DNA from: Atopsyche davidsoni
Lineage: Eukaryota > Arthropoda > Insecta > Trichoptera > Hydrobiosidae
DNA: 64,000 nt
Direction: 5' to 3'
NCBI GenBank assembly: GCA_022113835.1
Contig: JAILWY010000008.1
Location: 8,684,501-8,748,500, forward strand
Notes under the pieces: generated by a model
The model's input: the letters and a program-made list of their open reading frames with translations, nothing else
Told to the model about the DNA's origin: nothing
The model's database searches: none
Made by a program: the position numbers and the translations under genes
Part shown: positions 13,079-24,944 of the stretch, piece after piece
Position numbering within the stretch: position 1 is the first letter of the stretch
How the letters are laid out: each line of letters opens with the position of its first letter

Positions 13079-13698
13079 TTTTTGTTCCAGGCTTGGCCCA
13101 AGGGTCGTCGTAACTAGGTTGTCATCGTCTTCAGGGTGTTTTCTATTCTCAGCCCCGTCCACCGCAGCACTTGCGATCATGTTGATGTCCTTAGTGGTAA
13201 GCCCGTTTGCCTTCAAGCTTTTCAACCCCTCGATCTCCTTGTACAGCTTGTAGTGATACGGGTCATCGATTTTCCGTTCGTTTTCATCCGTTTCGATGAA
13301 AGGCTGCAGCAACACGCCGCGGTTCTCTCCCTCGTCAGGCTTTTGCGCTCTCTCGGTCACGTAATATGAGTCGACTTCCTTCCTCGAATACAAGGGGGTG
13401 CCTTTTGTCTTGGTTTTGCCGTTGCTGGCCTTTTGCTCGCTGAGGTATGCGTCGTGCACCAGGTCGAAGACGTCCTCGTCGAAGTCGACGCCTTGGTTCT
13501 TTTTCGTGCTGACCGTGGCGAAGGTGTTTTCAGGGGTCGTGTAGAGGTCCCTCGCGTTGGAAGTCACGTTCTCCGAGTCCTTTGCCGGGACCATCGCGAT
13601 GTCCAGCTCTGCGGAAAAAGAAGCGTCCTTCTGGTAGAGGACGTCTTCTTCGGAATCGATGTAATTGTCCGCCAGCATTTTGGATGTACCATTCATTT
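13079..13698 (-). CDS. Exon 3: long acidic linker with N-glycosylation sites
   Basis: A 620-bp exon starting after the acceptor ATTTCAG at 13698 and ending at 13079 before GTAAGC (phase 1 in, phase 0 out), giving 207 residues (visible protein 74-280). It is GC-rich with strong codon-like structure in an AT-rich background. The sequence has many Asp, Glu, Lys, Ser and Thr and no cysteine, so it is probably an extended, mostly unstructured spacer between extracellular modules. Two N-glycosylation sequons are visible: NGT at about residue 76 and NVT at about 117. Stretches such as DEDVFDLVHDAY and DDPYHYKLYKEIEGL could be short helices. An ATG lies two bases inside the exon; it is internal, because the reading frame is continuous with the EGF exon through the phase-1 codon GAA. 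No catalytic motif or known domain was recognised. Confidence 0.85.
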
Positions 13699-14730
13699 CT
13701 GAAATAAAAAAATAAGCATGTTAATTACTTAAATACAAAAAATAGCTCTAAAGCACACTTATAATTTTTTTATTCATTATTACGACTGCTTTTCTTAACA
13801 TCTGTTGTTTAACTTGTTGATAGAATAAACTATTTTTTCCAGTCAGGGTAACGCTTTGGTATCCTTTATAAATCGACACATATGCAAATCCACTTAGCTA
13901 GGAGATTCCGAATATTTTCATTTGTGAAAATCTCGTTATTAGTCGGTAGAAGCATATAAAATGCAAAAGTACTCACAAATTAAAAATATCATAACCTTCT
14001 AGCCGATCGGCTATTCGTACGTTATAATAACTTTTTTTTGACATTTTATTTCTGCAAGCGATAAATAAAAGATACGGATATCGATATCATTGTATTGTGA
14101 AGGGAATTTTATCAGAATAGAAGAGGGAATAAAGACTCGGCGAAAAGAAAGTTATATTAAAGAAGACAGAGAGAGATAGAATAATGTCGTTGACCTCGTC
14201 TCGCAGACCTAATCATAAGTTTCTCTCCCCGCAGATATTACGAAGTTAAGCTTTGGCGAAATAAACATTATTTGTCACTTTTTCTTGATATTTTCATATA
14301 AAAGTAATAGAAGGAAAGTTGGTGCTACGTGAAAATAGCGCGAGATTATATAGCAATATTTATTATTAATTATTGTATTATTCATCTTCTTTTTCAGGTG
14401 CCTCTTCTAAAAGCAGTTTGGTGACCATCTCACTGAGCATATGTCTATTCACAGTTTTCACAGGATAAATAGTGTAGTGGATCATTTATTACTACTGAGA
14501 AGAAAAAGTCTGTGTATTGCAATTGCTCAAACTTTCCTTATAAAAGCTCTTCTGAAAGATTCGATACTCCTTCCGCAGCAAGTCCACTACTCAATTACCG
14601 ATACTTTACATACGCTCAGACCACATGCAGCCATGCAAAAGCGATATTATGAGAGCATGAAATTCACAAGGGTTTATTGAGTTTACAATAACCGAATCAC
14701 ACATGAAACATCGACAAAAATTTCACGACA
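13699..14730. other. Start of intron 2, nothing recognised
   Basis: AT-rich intron sequence just downstream of the exon 2 side and upstream of exon 3 in transcript order. The polypyrimidine tract and acceptor of exon 3 are at its left edge. Small open frames show no domain. Confidence 0.5.
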
Positions 14731-14803
14731 CAAATGGGATTCGAACCAAAACCTTCACGTCTATAGCGTCTTGGCAATCTACCATTTGAGCCGTGGTGCA
14801 GCT
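14731..14803 (-). repeat. tRNA-derived SINE head (A and B boxes present)
   Basis: Minus strand: GCACCACGGCTCAAATGGTA gives a 5' end and A box, and about 45 bp later GGTTCGAATCCC is a perfect B box. Spacing suits a tRNA (about 73 nt), but the acceptor stem does not pair well and no functional anticodon arm is clear. Interpreted as a tRNA-derived SINE or tRNA pseudogene rather than a working tRNA gene. Confidence 0.5.
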
Positions 14804-16860
14804 TTTTCTGAGCGAAAATTTTAACCATTATATGCAGGGGCGGAACCAATGTACATAAGTTGTTAAATAAATATTTAATGACTTGCAAGCATTTTTTAGC
14901 GTTTACATTAAAATCCTGTTTTATAATTTGTAATTTTTAAAACAGGTTCATTCAAATATTTATTTCACTAGGTTGTATCAACATTTTACAAATTTTAAAA
15001 TTTTGTTTCAAAAATACACATTTCATAAAAAAATTATCATTGGTTATTATTATTATAAAATAATTATTTTTCAGTTTTACATTAACAAAAATATGAATAA
15101 ATTTTCATCATGCCTTATTCAAAGCAACCCTTACCTTAACGTTAAAACATTTTTCTTTTTGCGTATAAGTGTAATTTTAGAATTACAATAATTCAAGTAT
15201 ATGTGATTTACGAGAACGCTGGATGTTTCGTGGCTATAAAATGTATTTCAGAGTAATAAGCTTTGCTTTTAACGACATCGCCTTGCAAGTCACGCAAAAA
15301 CTGAAGTGACTTATTGCATTTCGTGGAAATTTCGTCCTTCTCTTGCACGAACGTACATTAACTTTGGAATTTAAGCCATTTCAATTTTTTTAATGTCATT
15401 TTGTTCAAATGAAATTACGTAGATCAGGAAAAAACTGTTACATGCAAATTTTCAAAATAAAGAAAATGTTAAGCATATCAATAAATAGTAATTATTTATT
15501 GAATATTATAAAATTATTTTTATAAGAATAAATTGTATTATTATTCGTCATAATTTTAAATCTCCCAACGTGAATACGTTTAAAGCTTTCTTTGTAAATA
15601 TTCAAATAATCTATTTATACCCTAAATCAATAATTGATACCTACCCTCGCAGCCTAAGGCTGTGTATCCTATAGTATAAACGTGGTTACCCTTAAACCCC
15701 TACACTGGATGATTTGTTTTGACTAAAATAACAAAGGTTAACCTGATCTTATATCAAAACTAAATTTGCTAAATATGTTTTCTATTCAACCAATAAATAC
15801 CGACTAACCCAAATATAATTACTTACTTGTGAAGAACTTGTATTTACTTATTTAGGCTTTATTTAATGGATTTGGATCAAATAATTATTTGGAAATGACA
15901 ATTAAAAGCATAGTGGTTTTAATTATTGTAAAGCTGTAAATCGAGATAATTTTTCAAAAAACACTTTGCGAAAACCAAGACGTGTGCGTTTAATCACAGT
16001 TTGTATCATAAAATTACTTTCTTGTCATTACTTATATTTGTTGTTTCCGTGTTGTTTTTATAGAAATAATACATAAAGGTTTTATACTTTAAAGTCCAAA
16101 TAAATATATCCAATAGAAACTGCGTTATTAAGTCTAAAACCCACTGAGATGGAGGAGTCACGGCAAATTTCATTTCATAGCGTCTAGACAAGTATCGCAA
16201 AAAAACCATTGTACGATTTTCACTGTAACATTTTTTTACGTATCCGCAGTCGATTTTCGGCGGAAACTTTTATTTATTTTTTGGAAGAGCTCCACTTTTT
16301 ATCGCGGCAGTAAAATTTAGTGCGTGTAATTTTAGGATAAATCGCAGGGAATAAATTACAGGCGCCGCGGACGCGGGACAGTCGTGTTTTTAGATTACAG
16401 CACACGTTTACATGAAAATACTCATGACTGAAAAAATCATCAAACTGACACGTGCTTTAATATTTAAACAACTTTCCGAAAAATCGGTACATATAAATTT
16501 CGAGATGAGAGTAGATTTTATTTCAAATTTTTGAGTATACACATTGATTGCCTCGTCTTTTCTACTTTCATCGAATACATTTCTATCCTAAGTTATTTGC
16601 CTGTATATCAGACTTTCGTGTAAATTCTGCATCCACGTATATTTCCTTCTTCCAATGCCCTCATTTCCTTCAATTTTTCGTTGTACAATTATCAATAAGA
16701 TGCTATGTTTATTGTTTACAAAAATATGCCCAAAATACGAGATCTCTCGATACAAATATAATTATGATGCATTTTAAATATTAACGCGTATCCCTCGAAG
16801 AAATCGTATCGCATTAACAAATTTGCTTTTAAACATTTAAAAATAAACGTAGAGTTTAAC
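14804..16860. other. AT-rich intron 2 DNA, nothing recognised
   Basis: Read on both strands; no domain-bearing frame and no clear repeat. A modest GC-rich patch lies at about 16250-16400. Confidence 0.45.
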
Positions 16861-16865
16861 GGCCA

Positions 16866-16912
16866 TTTGAGATAGAATGCCATTTACGCTACCAACTAAG
16901 CCACACCTTGTA
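16866..16912 (-). repeat. tRNA-like 5' half (A box only)
   Basis: Minus strand GGTGTGGCTTAGTTGGTAGC is a very good tRNA 5' part with A box. No B box follows at the right distance, so this is half of a tRNA-like or SINE sequence. About 120 bp further along the plus strand sits a CRE palindrome at 17035. Confidence 0.4.
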
Positions 16913-17228
16913 AGCCCTACAAGTTACGCCTCTAGCCACTTTTGTAAATTAACATAAAAGAAAATAAAAAATCTTGGTTTTTTTTATTAGCACAACACAA
17001 CAGGTAATCAGAAAGCCGCCGCCATCTTGGCAGGTGACGTCACGTTGACTGAAATATCGCTTGAAGACTTGAGAAACCAAGGCAGTGGAAACGGAATTCA
17101 AGCCAGTAGTTTATAGATTATTAATTATTTCCGCTACAGTATATAATGTACCGACTTATCTGAGTGAGAGGAAGATAATATCAAGTCATTAGTCATTAAT
17201 AGATCGGAGCAACCCATATGTATGTATA

Positions 17229-17250
17229 GATATATATATATATATATATA
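17229..17250. repeat. (TA)n microsatellite
   Basis: About eleven uninterrupted TA units. A similar run lies at 19638-19659 and shorter ones near 6375 and 46030. Confidence 0.9.
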
Positions 17251-17900
17251 AATCTGGAGGTAATTTTTTATTTAAAGACAATTATGTTTTCAAAACATAT
17301 TTAACTTCATTTGAATAATTCTTACATAATAAAAAAAATAATAATTTAATCAAGTTTATTATGCCAAGATGATCAATCTAACTAATTGTACGTCACAGCT
17401 AATTATCTTGAAAATATATAAATTAATTACCAGGTTTTTGTGTAAGTAAAATAAATCAAGATTGAAAATACGCTGAAAAAAAACAATTTGGCTCGGCTAT
17501 CAATCATTTTGAATATTTCGGGAGGTCTCGGTATTTTCCTGAAAAGTTCTGAAGGAAATCGATCTCCGTAATGCAGCCTGGCGTGACTGGGGGCCACACT
17601 CTGTGAAATTTTTACAAATTCTCCGTCGTATATAAGGGCCAGTGACCCGCGAAGAGGCTTTATTTCTGTGCGATTTGGCTGGCAGGGCAGAGCCTCCGGG
17701 AAGGCTTCACAATCTAATCCGCGCGGTGTTCCTCTCCGGCAAATGCTCGGCGATGATTGATTGATCCAGTACAATATGAGACTTGGAGAGATCTCAATTT
17801 TCACGATGAGTATTGTAACATATGCCATATTGATTGTCTGCCCGGAAGACTTACTGAATTGTATCAGATTTCTTAATATAAAATTAACGCATAAAGAAGT

Positions 17901-18415
17901 ATATCTATGCTATGGATTAGTCAGTCAATCAAGATGCGTATTTATTACCCATTACGGGCTTATTACATGTACTAATATGATTAGGCACATTAGTTCATAT
18001 ATAGAAGATGATTTAAAGAAACTCTCAGAAAAATATCATCGTGATTTGTGTGGGATTTGTACTAACGAATCACTTCCATTTATCGAGAATTTTTAACAAT
18101 CATACTCTACATATGAACCAATGTGCCCAGGCCAACCAATATTTAGTGATTTGCAAGCACTGGACTTTATGAACAAAGTAACAAGTGAAGCGATTTTAGT
18201 CCCATCTGGGCATTATTTTTAAAATCTATTGATTTAGCCAAGTATTGGTTGGCCTGGGCACATTGATTCATATGTAGAGTATGATTGATAAAAATTCTCG
18301 ATAAATGGAAGTGATTCGTTAGTACAAATCCCACACAAATCACGATGATATTTTTCTGAGAGTTTCTTTAAATCATCTTCTATATATGAACTAATGTGCC
18401 TAATCATATTAGTAA
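17901..18415. mobile_element. Inverted dimer of a tRNA-derived SINE with 12-bp target duplication
   Basis: Two inverted arms of about 180 bp (about 17971-18152 and 18239-18414) carry the same SINE sequence, for example ATTAGGCACATTAGTTCATA on the left and its reverse on the right. The unit is flanked by a perfect direct repeat GCATAAAGAAGT (17889-17900 and 18416-18427), which shows that the whole palindrome integrated as one piece. Both arms lack the centre of the tRNA-like region that the copy at 53.6 kb still has: GTGTGGGATTT joins directly to GTACTAACG. The left side also has extra tail sequence (ATGCGTATTTATTACCCATT) found at the end of other copies. No coding capacity. Confidence 0.8.
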
Positions 18416-18427
18416 GCATAAAGAAGT

Positions 18428-19115
18428 GATACAACGTAAAATAAACTTACATTTTGGATACTGCGAACATGAATGATTTAAAGCTAAATATTTTATTTGG
18501 GCAATGTTGTTGACCCCTGGCGCTCACCCCGTCTGGCAGACTTGCAGGGCGGTTGATTCTTATTATAGATCAAAACTTTCAAGTATAATAAAAAAAAAGG
18601 TTTACAGCAAGTCGCCCCATAAAGGCAGCGCCCGAGGCTCGGGCCCCATTAGCGCCACAGAATTTTTAACTTGGAATCATTTGGCGAGCAATTAATTAAT
18701 GGCCGCCGTTTTGTTTATCATAAAAGCACCGCCCGAGTATAATATTTTTAGAAAAAAAGTAACGAAATATTGCCACTTACGCCGCAAACATACAAGATCT
18801 GATGTCAAATCTTTAATATTTTACCTGGCTAGAATTTTTTTCACCAGCCATTTCATTTGAGCCTCCAATCCGAACGTTGCGAAAAAATCAAAACTGATTT
18901 CACGTGCCGAGCGAGCTGAAAACAAACCGCTGAAACTTTGCACGCGTCCTGTGAGTTATCATTTTGTGAATATTTTCAAAATTAGCAGCGCCGAATGGAG
19001 TTTCAGGAATTCATAGTTTTACGGGACAATTAATGGAATTAAACGGCGAGTCTCGCTTGTCGGACGCAAACAAAATGTCGCCGTTTACGAATTTGCATAA
19101 TTACGCGGGGCGGCC
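18428..19115. other. Intron 2 segment with moderate GC, no gene seen
   Basis: Contains GC-richer stretches around 18510-18680 and 18880-19120 without a recognisable domain or splice-bounded frame. Confidence 0.4.
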
Positions 19116-19198
19116 AGCCGGGGTGGAGGGGGTTGGTTAGGGGGGGGGTGTTAGGGGGTTGTTAGGGGAGGGTTAGGGGAGGGTTAGGGGGGGAGGGG
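19116..19198 (+). repeat. G-rich telomere-like tract, likely G-quadruplex former
   Basis: Repeated GTTAGGGG/GGTTAGGGGAG units and long G runs (nine Gs in a row at 19141-19148 with its neighbour) on the plus strand. There are well over four runs of at least three Gs within 80 bp, the condition for an intramolecular G-quadruplex. Units resemble degenerate TTAGGG rather than the insect TTAGG. Next to it at about 19209-19217 is GCCGGCCCTG, the reverse of a hAT-type end motif. Confidence 0.75.
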
Positions 19199-20338
19199 AA
19201 CCGCTGAAGCCGGCCCTGAAAAAAAAGTTGTCCCTACTCAATTTATCTTGAAATTCTACAATACCAATAATAAGTCGTGTTTTATATTTATCACAATAAT
19301 TTTTTTTTCGAATCACGCGGTTATCTTTCGTTTCTTTATATTTTTGACGGAAAGTGCGTAGTGGAATACTTCTACGCTATTTTTTTTTATTTTGCTTCTT
19401 GGGAGTAGTTTTGCCATATTTGTCTGTTGGTTAAACAGGGCACAACAAATATGTTAAAATCCCCAAAAATATATATGTGCTTTGTTTGTTGTGGATGAAC
19501 AACCCTCAAAGTAGTGTATAATAAGACTAAGGTCAATAAATGTAAAAAGGTGGTTTATATGTAGCAACACTAGTACATGTGTTTAAGCGACCTTGAGAGA
19601 TTATTCCAGCAATTTATATAAAAACATACATTATTCTTTATATATATATATATATATATTACTTTTAGTTGATGCAAACCGAACAACACTATTTGTTTGT
19701 TTTTACAATGCGTGAGCTCCCGGTTGAATATGTTGTTATTGGATCGAAATCAAGATATTAAAACACTGTACTTTATAATAATTATTTGATGACGCTATTC
19801 AATAGTTACATCATATTCTGAATAATTTATATGAAAGTAGAGGTCTCTGAGATTTGTTTTATTCTGCGTGGTTGAGATCTGAATGAGTGGTGGATACTCG
19901 GTTCTAATCCTGCGTACGTCTCGTGTCGCTAATTGGGAACTCCCCGAGCTCGTTTTGGCGCAGTGTCGACGTTTCACCGAGCGCTGCAGATCGCATTATC
20001 AAACTTTCGCCAAATTACAGGGGTGGAGAAATCCTTCCCTCTTTCCGCCCCCGCCATCTCCGCCTCCTTTCGACCCCTATAACGGCCGCTCCTAGGGCTG
20101 TTTGTGTAATATCATAAAAATAACACCCTTAGAGTTATAATAAACAGAGCTTTGGAAGATTTAAAAGATGCTTTAACATACTTTAAGCCACTAATAAAAT
20201 TTTAATATATTTATAAATGTGAATAAATCTGATATTACAGACTAAGATTATGCTCTGAAAGAGCAAAATATGGTATAATATATTATACACAATGTTGAAT
20301 ATCTAAACGGCTAGGAGATTACAAAAACTGTTGATAGA
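19199..20338. other. Intron 2 DNA with a GC-rich patch
   Basis: GC-rich patch at about 19880-20100 with short open frames on the plus strand and no domain. A TA microsatellite is at 19638-19659. Otherwise AT-rich and featureless. Confidence 0.45.
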
Positions 20339-20490
20339 AGGCAGCAAAACCACGGTGTAGAAGAACCTGGAGACTCACTACACTATTTTCCTTTTAAAAA
20401 AACCATGAGCACTGGCTCAGCATGAATATATGCTCAGTGAAATGGTCGCCAACCTCCTTTGAGGAGAGGCACCTGATGAAGAAGCTACAT
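20339..20490 (+). mobile_element. 3' end of a LINE
   Basis: Ends with GAAATGGTCGCCAACCTCCT then TTGAGGAGAGGCACCTGATG and a GAAGAAG tail, the same terminus as the LINE at 7.56 kb. Upstream it contains AAACCATGAGCACTGGCTCA, shared with the copies at 53.5 and 55.36 kb. Confidence 0.65.
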
Positions 20491-23400
20491 TCAAAGCTTG
20501 ATTAAAAATCAATATCCCGCAAAACAAAACATTTACTTATCCAACGCTTTTAATTGGTGGATCTAAGATGCTATCCTACGCGATGTTTACGTATCCGCCG
20601 ATGGATCGCGTGAGATACGCCGCCGTGTATAACCGGCTCGGCGAGCGTGCCTGGCGCGATATCGCACAGATCTGTTGCGGCAACTTTCCACGTGAGTTAT
20701 TGGACAAGTTTGCTTAGAGGGAAGGGGCTGGTGTTGCCTTCTAAATATCTACCATTTTACTTTTCGGATTTCATTAATTATCCAACAAAAAAAAAACACG
20801 CCCAAGGGTTGCTCTATGTTCTTACTAAGCCTGAAAAGCACTGATCGCACTTGCGATTTGATCGGAGTTCAAGTAGTTTATTCACAAAAGACCGTTTCAA
20901 TGTTTACTAATAATGTATTGAATTTATTACTTATTTAATAAAAAAACATCGAGACTTTTTGATGACATTGTTTGGTTGAATTTACAGGGATTTTTGAGAC
21001 TTTGAAAAAAAAATACTGGTACAAGCATTTGTTAATAAATTTATGCCATAGCAATACTGTTCTAGCTTCAATAATATCAATAATCATTTATTTTATTTTA
21101 AATAATTTATATTAGAAAACTTTTTCAATTTTCTTTACGCGATAGTCTGAAATTAATTAATCGCTAATCATTTATAAAAATCAACACAGTATCCCAGCCC
21201 TGGAGTTACTGACTTAGTCCAGGTGCAACAAAGTTTTCTAATTCTATGAAAATGAAGAATTGCCTGCAGTTTGAATTGACTGCACAAATCAATTGCAAAA
21301 ATATTGTTTTGAATTGTCCAAAAAAACACTTTTACATATTTAGGAGTAAAAAGTCTATGAACTGACTTCTCTGTCATAATTGTGTCCTGAGGCAAACCTT
21401 ATAGCTTTGATTTGAAACGTCCCCGGCATGTGTTTTTTAGTTCAAAGAAAACGTAGATAATCTGAACCACAGTAAAAAAATTCTCAATTTTTTTTCTTTT
21501 GTATGATGACAATAACTATTTTTAGAGAATAACAAAATTACACACTCGTCATTCAAGTTATTTGTAACTATTGTAGAATTAAGATTAAATAAAACTTAAA
21601 TGTATTTAATAGTATTTTTCAATATTTAATGTAGAGTAAAACATTTTTACATAAAAACACCTTGTGATAAAAATATTCATGACACATGGAATTTCCTGTA
21701 AAGCTTTCATTTATTATTCTACTAAAAATAAATTTCGTATAGCCTAAAATATTTTGTCATACATGTAGGAATATGAAGAATTTAAAACCTTTTTTTAAAG
21801 AAAATAAAGGTATGGGTATAATAACAGCGTATAAGCTTACAGTGTATTGAAAATAATATATATTTTTTGTAATATATCACACGGAGAGCCTATACAAGTA
21901 TATATTTTTTACATTCAGATTTTGAAAAGTCTTTTCATGAATAATATGACTTTTAAAGGCTTGAGAAATAAATGTATTCACTTTACCAACGTAATGGTAT
22001 ACAAAATTATATAATATAATCTTTTCACGTTCTGATACAAAAAAACAAACTAACAGTTATTAAAAATAACGACAATATCCATTAAGTTAAAAAAGTACTT
22101 TTTGTTAAAATGTATGTAAAAATAAAAATATATCGTAGTATTTCACATAATATTTGAGGAAAAACTTGTTTCTTTGACAAGGATACAAGATCAGTTCATA
22201 AAATGTCGGCAATTTCTCTCTTTGAGAAGTATTACCAAAAAAGCTTGTAAAGGAACCGAGAAAGTAAATATAAGAGCACACAGCCTCTCAAAAGGAATAA
22301 TTGTAAAGAAATAAAAGACAGGATTAGAAAAAATAAGGCACATTTCATAAAACAAAATTAATGCTAAACATACTTTCTAAATTTTTCATTGTTGATATTT
22401 TATCTCGAGAGATATTATAAATTTAATATAACAAAATTTATTAAATTTATTTATTCAACATATATCATTAAATACAGAGATATTGGAATGAATTCATTGA
22501 TCTCAAAAATATGACATTGACATAGTAAAACCTACGACAGACTGGCTTAATATGCAACAAGGGTGAATAGTCGAGAAGATTACCATCCGAAAATGTCGTG
22601 GTCTCCAAGCCATTTGGCTGCTGGTGTTCTTGTCCGAGACAAATTAAAAATAGGCGTGATTAATATTCTTGAACACGTGGCATAAACTAAGTTATATTTA
22701 CGGCTGAAATTCCTAACAAACAACAAACTTGGGGAAACCGAACAACTTCACTGGCAATAACTAGAGGCCGGGCTGTGAGTACAGCGCCGCGCCCCACCCG
22801 CTACAGACCGTAGGCAAACTTAAATTTTACACCTAACCTCACGACTTATAAATATGTATACTATACGAAGCTGACAAAAAACTGTAAATTATCATTATTT
22901 ACAGTAAAGTAGTAACGATGGATTTTTTTTGCATTTTTCAACTTCATTATATTGTCATGAAAGACTGGGTTACTGTGTAAAAGTTAATTTTTAAAAGCAC
23001 TACGATTACATTAAAATAGGTTTTTATTTTTATTTATAAACATAAAATTTATAAATCTGACGCTTTCATAAATAATACATCATTTTCAACAGTTGTAAAA
23101 ATATTAAAGTTTATTTATTCAAAGGCCATCCATCATGTGTACAAGCAACGCTCAAAACACAATTATTTATCAAATACAGCTTACGTTACATATTTTTTGT
23201 GATGTTGAAACATTAATTTATATTTTATATTCAATCTGTTATTCATATAAGGAAAATTAATATGTAAATTCAGCTTGGGAAATCAAAATATCTCCATGAT
23301 ATAATATTCGTTCTCATGACGACTTGATACGAAGGCTCGGCATCCCTGTCGCTCCGGCGATGGCTGTTTGTAATTAATGCAAGCTATAGCATCCCCTATC

Positions 23401-23660
23401 TGTGTTAGCATAAGACCTATTTCCGTTTGGCAAGCTGCCATGTGCCTTCAAGGCTGCGATTTACGTATTCTGAAGGATTCATTGAGGAAATTGTGTAAAT
23501 CAAGGTTGGCACACATAAATTACGAAACTTTTAATTTAGTTTAAAAAATTCACCAATAAAACGGGGCATTATTTAAACCATATATAATTTTTATTTATAA
23601 CACTAAAGCCTATTTGTATTTGATATCATTATATAAAAACGAGTAGAGACATTTAATTGC
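20491..23660. other. AT-rich intron 2 DNA, nothing recognised
   Basis: About 3.2 kb without a supported gene or repeat, with small GC-richer patches near 20580-20720, 22580-22640 and 22740-22830. Small open frames look random. Confidence 0.45.
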
Positions 23661-23693
23661 GAGCACTTTCGTATTTCAAAGACTTCGTCAGAC
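23661..23693 (-). other. Hammerhead-like core motif (Penelope-type)
   Basis: On the minus strand CTGACGA (23691-23685) matches the CTGAnGA box exactly, and GAAAG (23670-23666) follows after 14 bases, then TGCTCG. This is the usual arrangement of hammerhead cores found near the ends of Penelope-like elements. Stem II is poor and no cleavage site was identified, so activity is doubtful. Confidence 0.45.
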
Positions 23694-24719
23694 TATTTTG
23701 GCGTTGCCTTTACAATGAGAAATGCTATTTTGTTCCGATCGTTTATTTTTTTTTTTCATGGTAAAAAATAGACACAAACCGTACATTAGAAAGCAAGGAA
23801 GGCTCTGTGGGATGATAACACACACTCCCCGTAAATAATCCTCAGCCGTCCCTGCGATCTGCGGCCGAGCCTTTATTCACAGCATTCAATGAAAAATCCA
23901 CCCCCGGACCGAAATATAAGCCCAACTTTTTTAATATTCCTGGCATAAAGGGCGGACTAAAGTTGATAAGCCAAAAGTTTACCTACATAAATCACAAAAT
24001 ATATGATAATATATTTGCGTTTTAGCTAATGCAATTTTGGCTGTAATTTTTAATAAACCCGCAACAAGTTTGACATATATTGACATGTAAAACATACAAT
24101 TTGAGGCCATGTTTTACATTCTTTTAAATAACTTCATTGTTTAAGTTTATACGAAAATCTATAGCAATTTATTATGGTATTAGATTTCTACGTCAGCTGA
24201 GTTAAGTGATCTCCAAAAGGCTCAAATTTGAAACAACTTTAATGCTTAAGTTTTCGCCGTCAATTCCATCGACAACCAGAACTGTAAAATAGTAAGTAGA
24301 TACAGAATACGCAACACCCGGGGGTGAGTGGTTGGATGATTAATTAATAAACGAGGTGCCACCTTTGCAGTGGGGCTCGTCCGTAGACAGCCTAACAACT
24401 CAGGGTAGGCGGAAATAAGTTCTATCGACCGTTTGCCAGACTCGGCAGGGGTGGTCAACTCCACTGCAACAGCCTACCGACCCGTGCCAGGGGTCGTTTG
24501 CTATACAAAATGGCTTTGCGCAAGAGAACTTTAGCGATATTTCTCACAAATTTTTTGGTTTATTCAATATTGCACATTTTTTTATACATACACAAAATTT
24601 GAATAAAGCTATCACAACACAGTTTTAATAAAAATACTTGAAGACTATTTAAACTATCGATAATTTTTTTTTTTAATTTAATGAAAATGATTGTTCGTTT
24701 TGTTAATATATAATAACTA
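23694..24719. other. AT-rich intron 2 DNA, nothing recognised
   Basis: Moderately GC-rich patches at 23800-23910 and 24300-24490; no supported gene. Confidence 0.4.
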
Positions 24720-24931
24720 TTATTAATAATATGATTAGGCACATTAGTTCATACATAGAAGATGATTTAAAGAAACTCAAAATATCATCGTGATTTGTGT
24801 GGGATCCCACACACATCACGATGATATTTTTCTGAGAGTTTCTATAAATCATCTTCTATATATGAACTAATGTGCCTAATCATATTAGTAATAATATAAT
24901 AAACCCGTAATGGGTAATAAATACGCATATG
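24720..24931. mobile_element. SINE snap-back hairpin with 13-bp target duplication
   Basis: Same family as 17901-18415. Left arm runs from ATTAGGCACATTAGTTCATA into GTGATTTGTGTGGGAT and turns back immediately: the centre is the perfect palindrome GTGTGGGATCCCACAC (about 24798-24813), then CATCACGATGATATTTTTCT back out to CTAATGTGCCTAATCATATT. A tail AATAAACCCGTAATGGGTAA follows. Flanked by a perfect direct repeat TATATAATAACTA (24707-24719 and 24932-24944). The turn is at the T-arm stem (GTGGG/CCCAC) of the tRNA-like part. Confidence 0.8.
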
Positions 24932-24944
24932 TATATAATAACTA

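Noticed and set aside
13136..13702. Plus-strand frames opposite exon 3
   Set aside because: They mirror the GC-rich codons of the minus-strand exon, which has matching splice phases.
14731..14803. Functional tRNA gene
   Set aside because: A and B boxes are present, but the acceptor stem does not pair and the anticodon arm is unclear; a SINE head is more likely.
17427..17828. 133-codon minus-strand frame
   Set aside because: Located in a GC-rich patch, no domain, no fitting splice sites; no link to the EGF gene could be made by phase.
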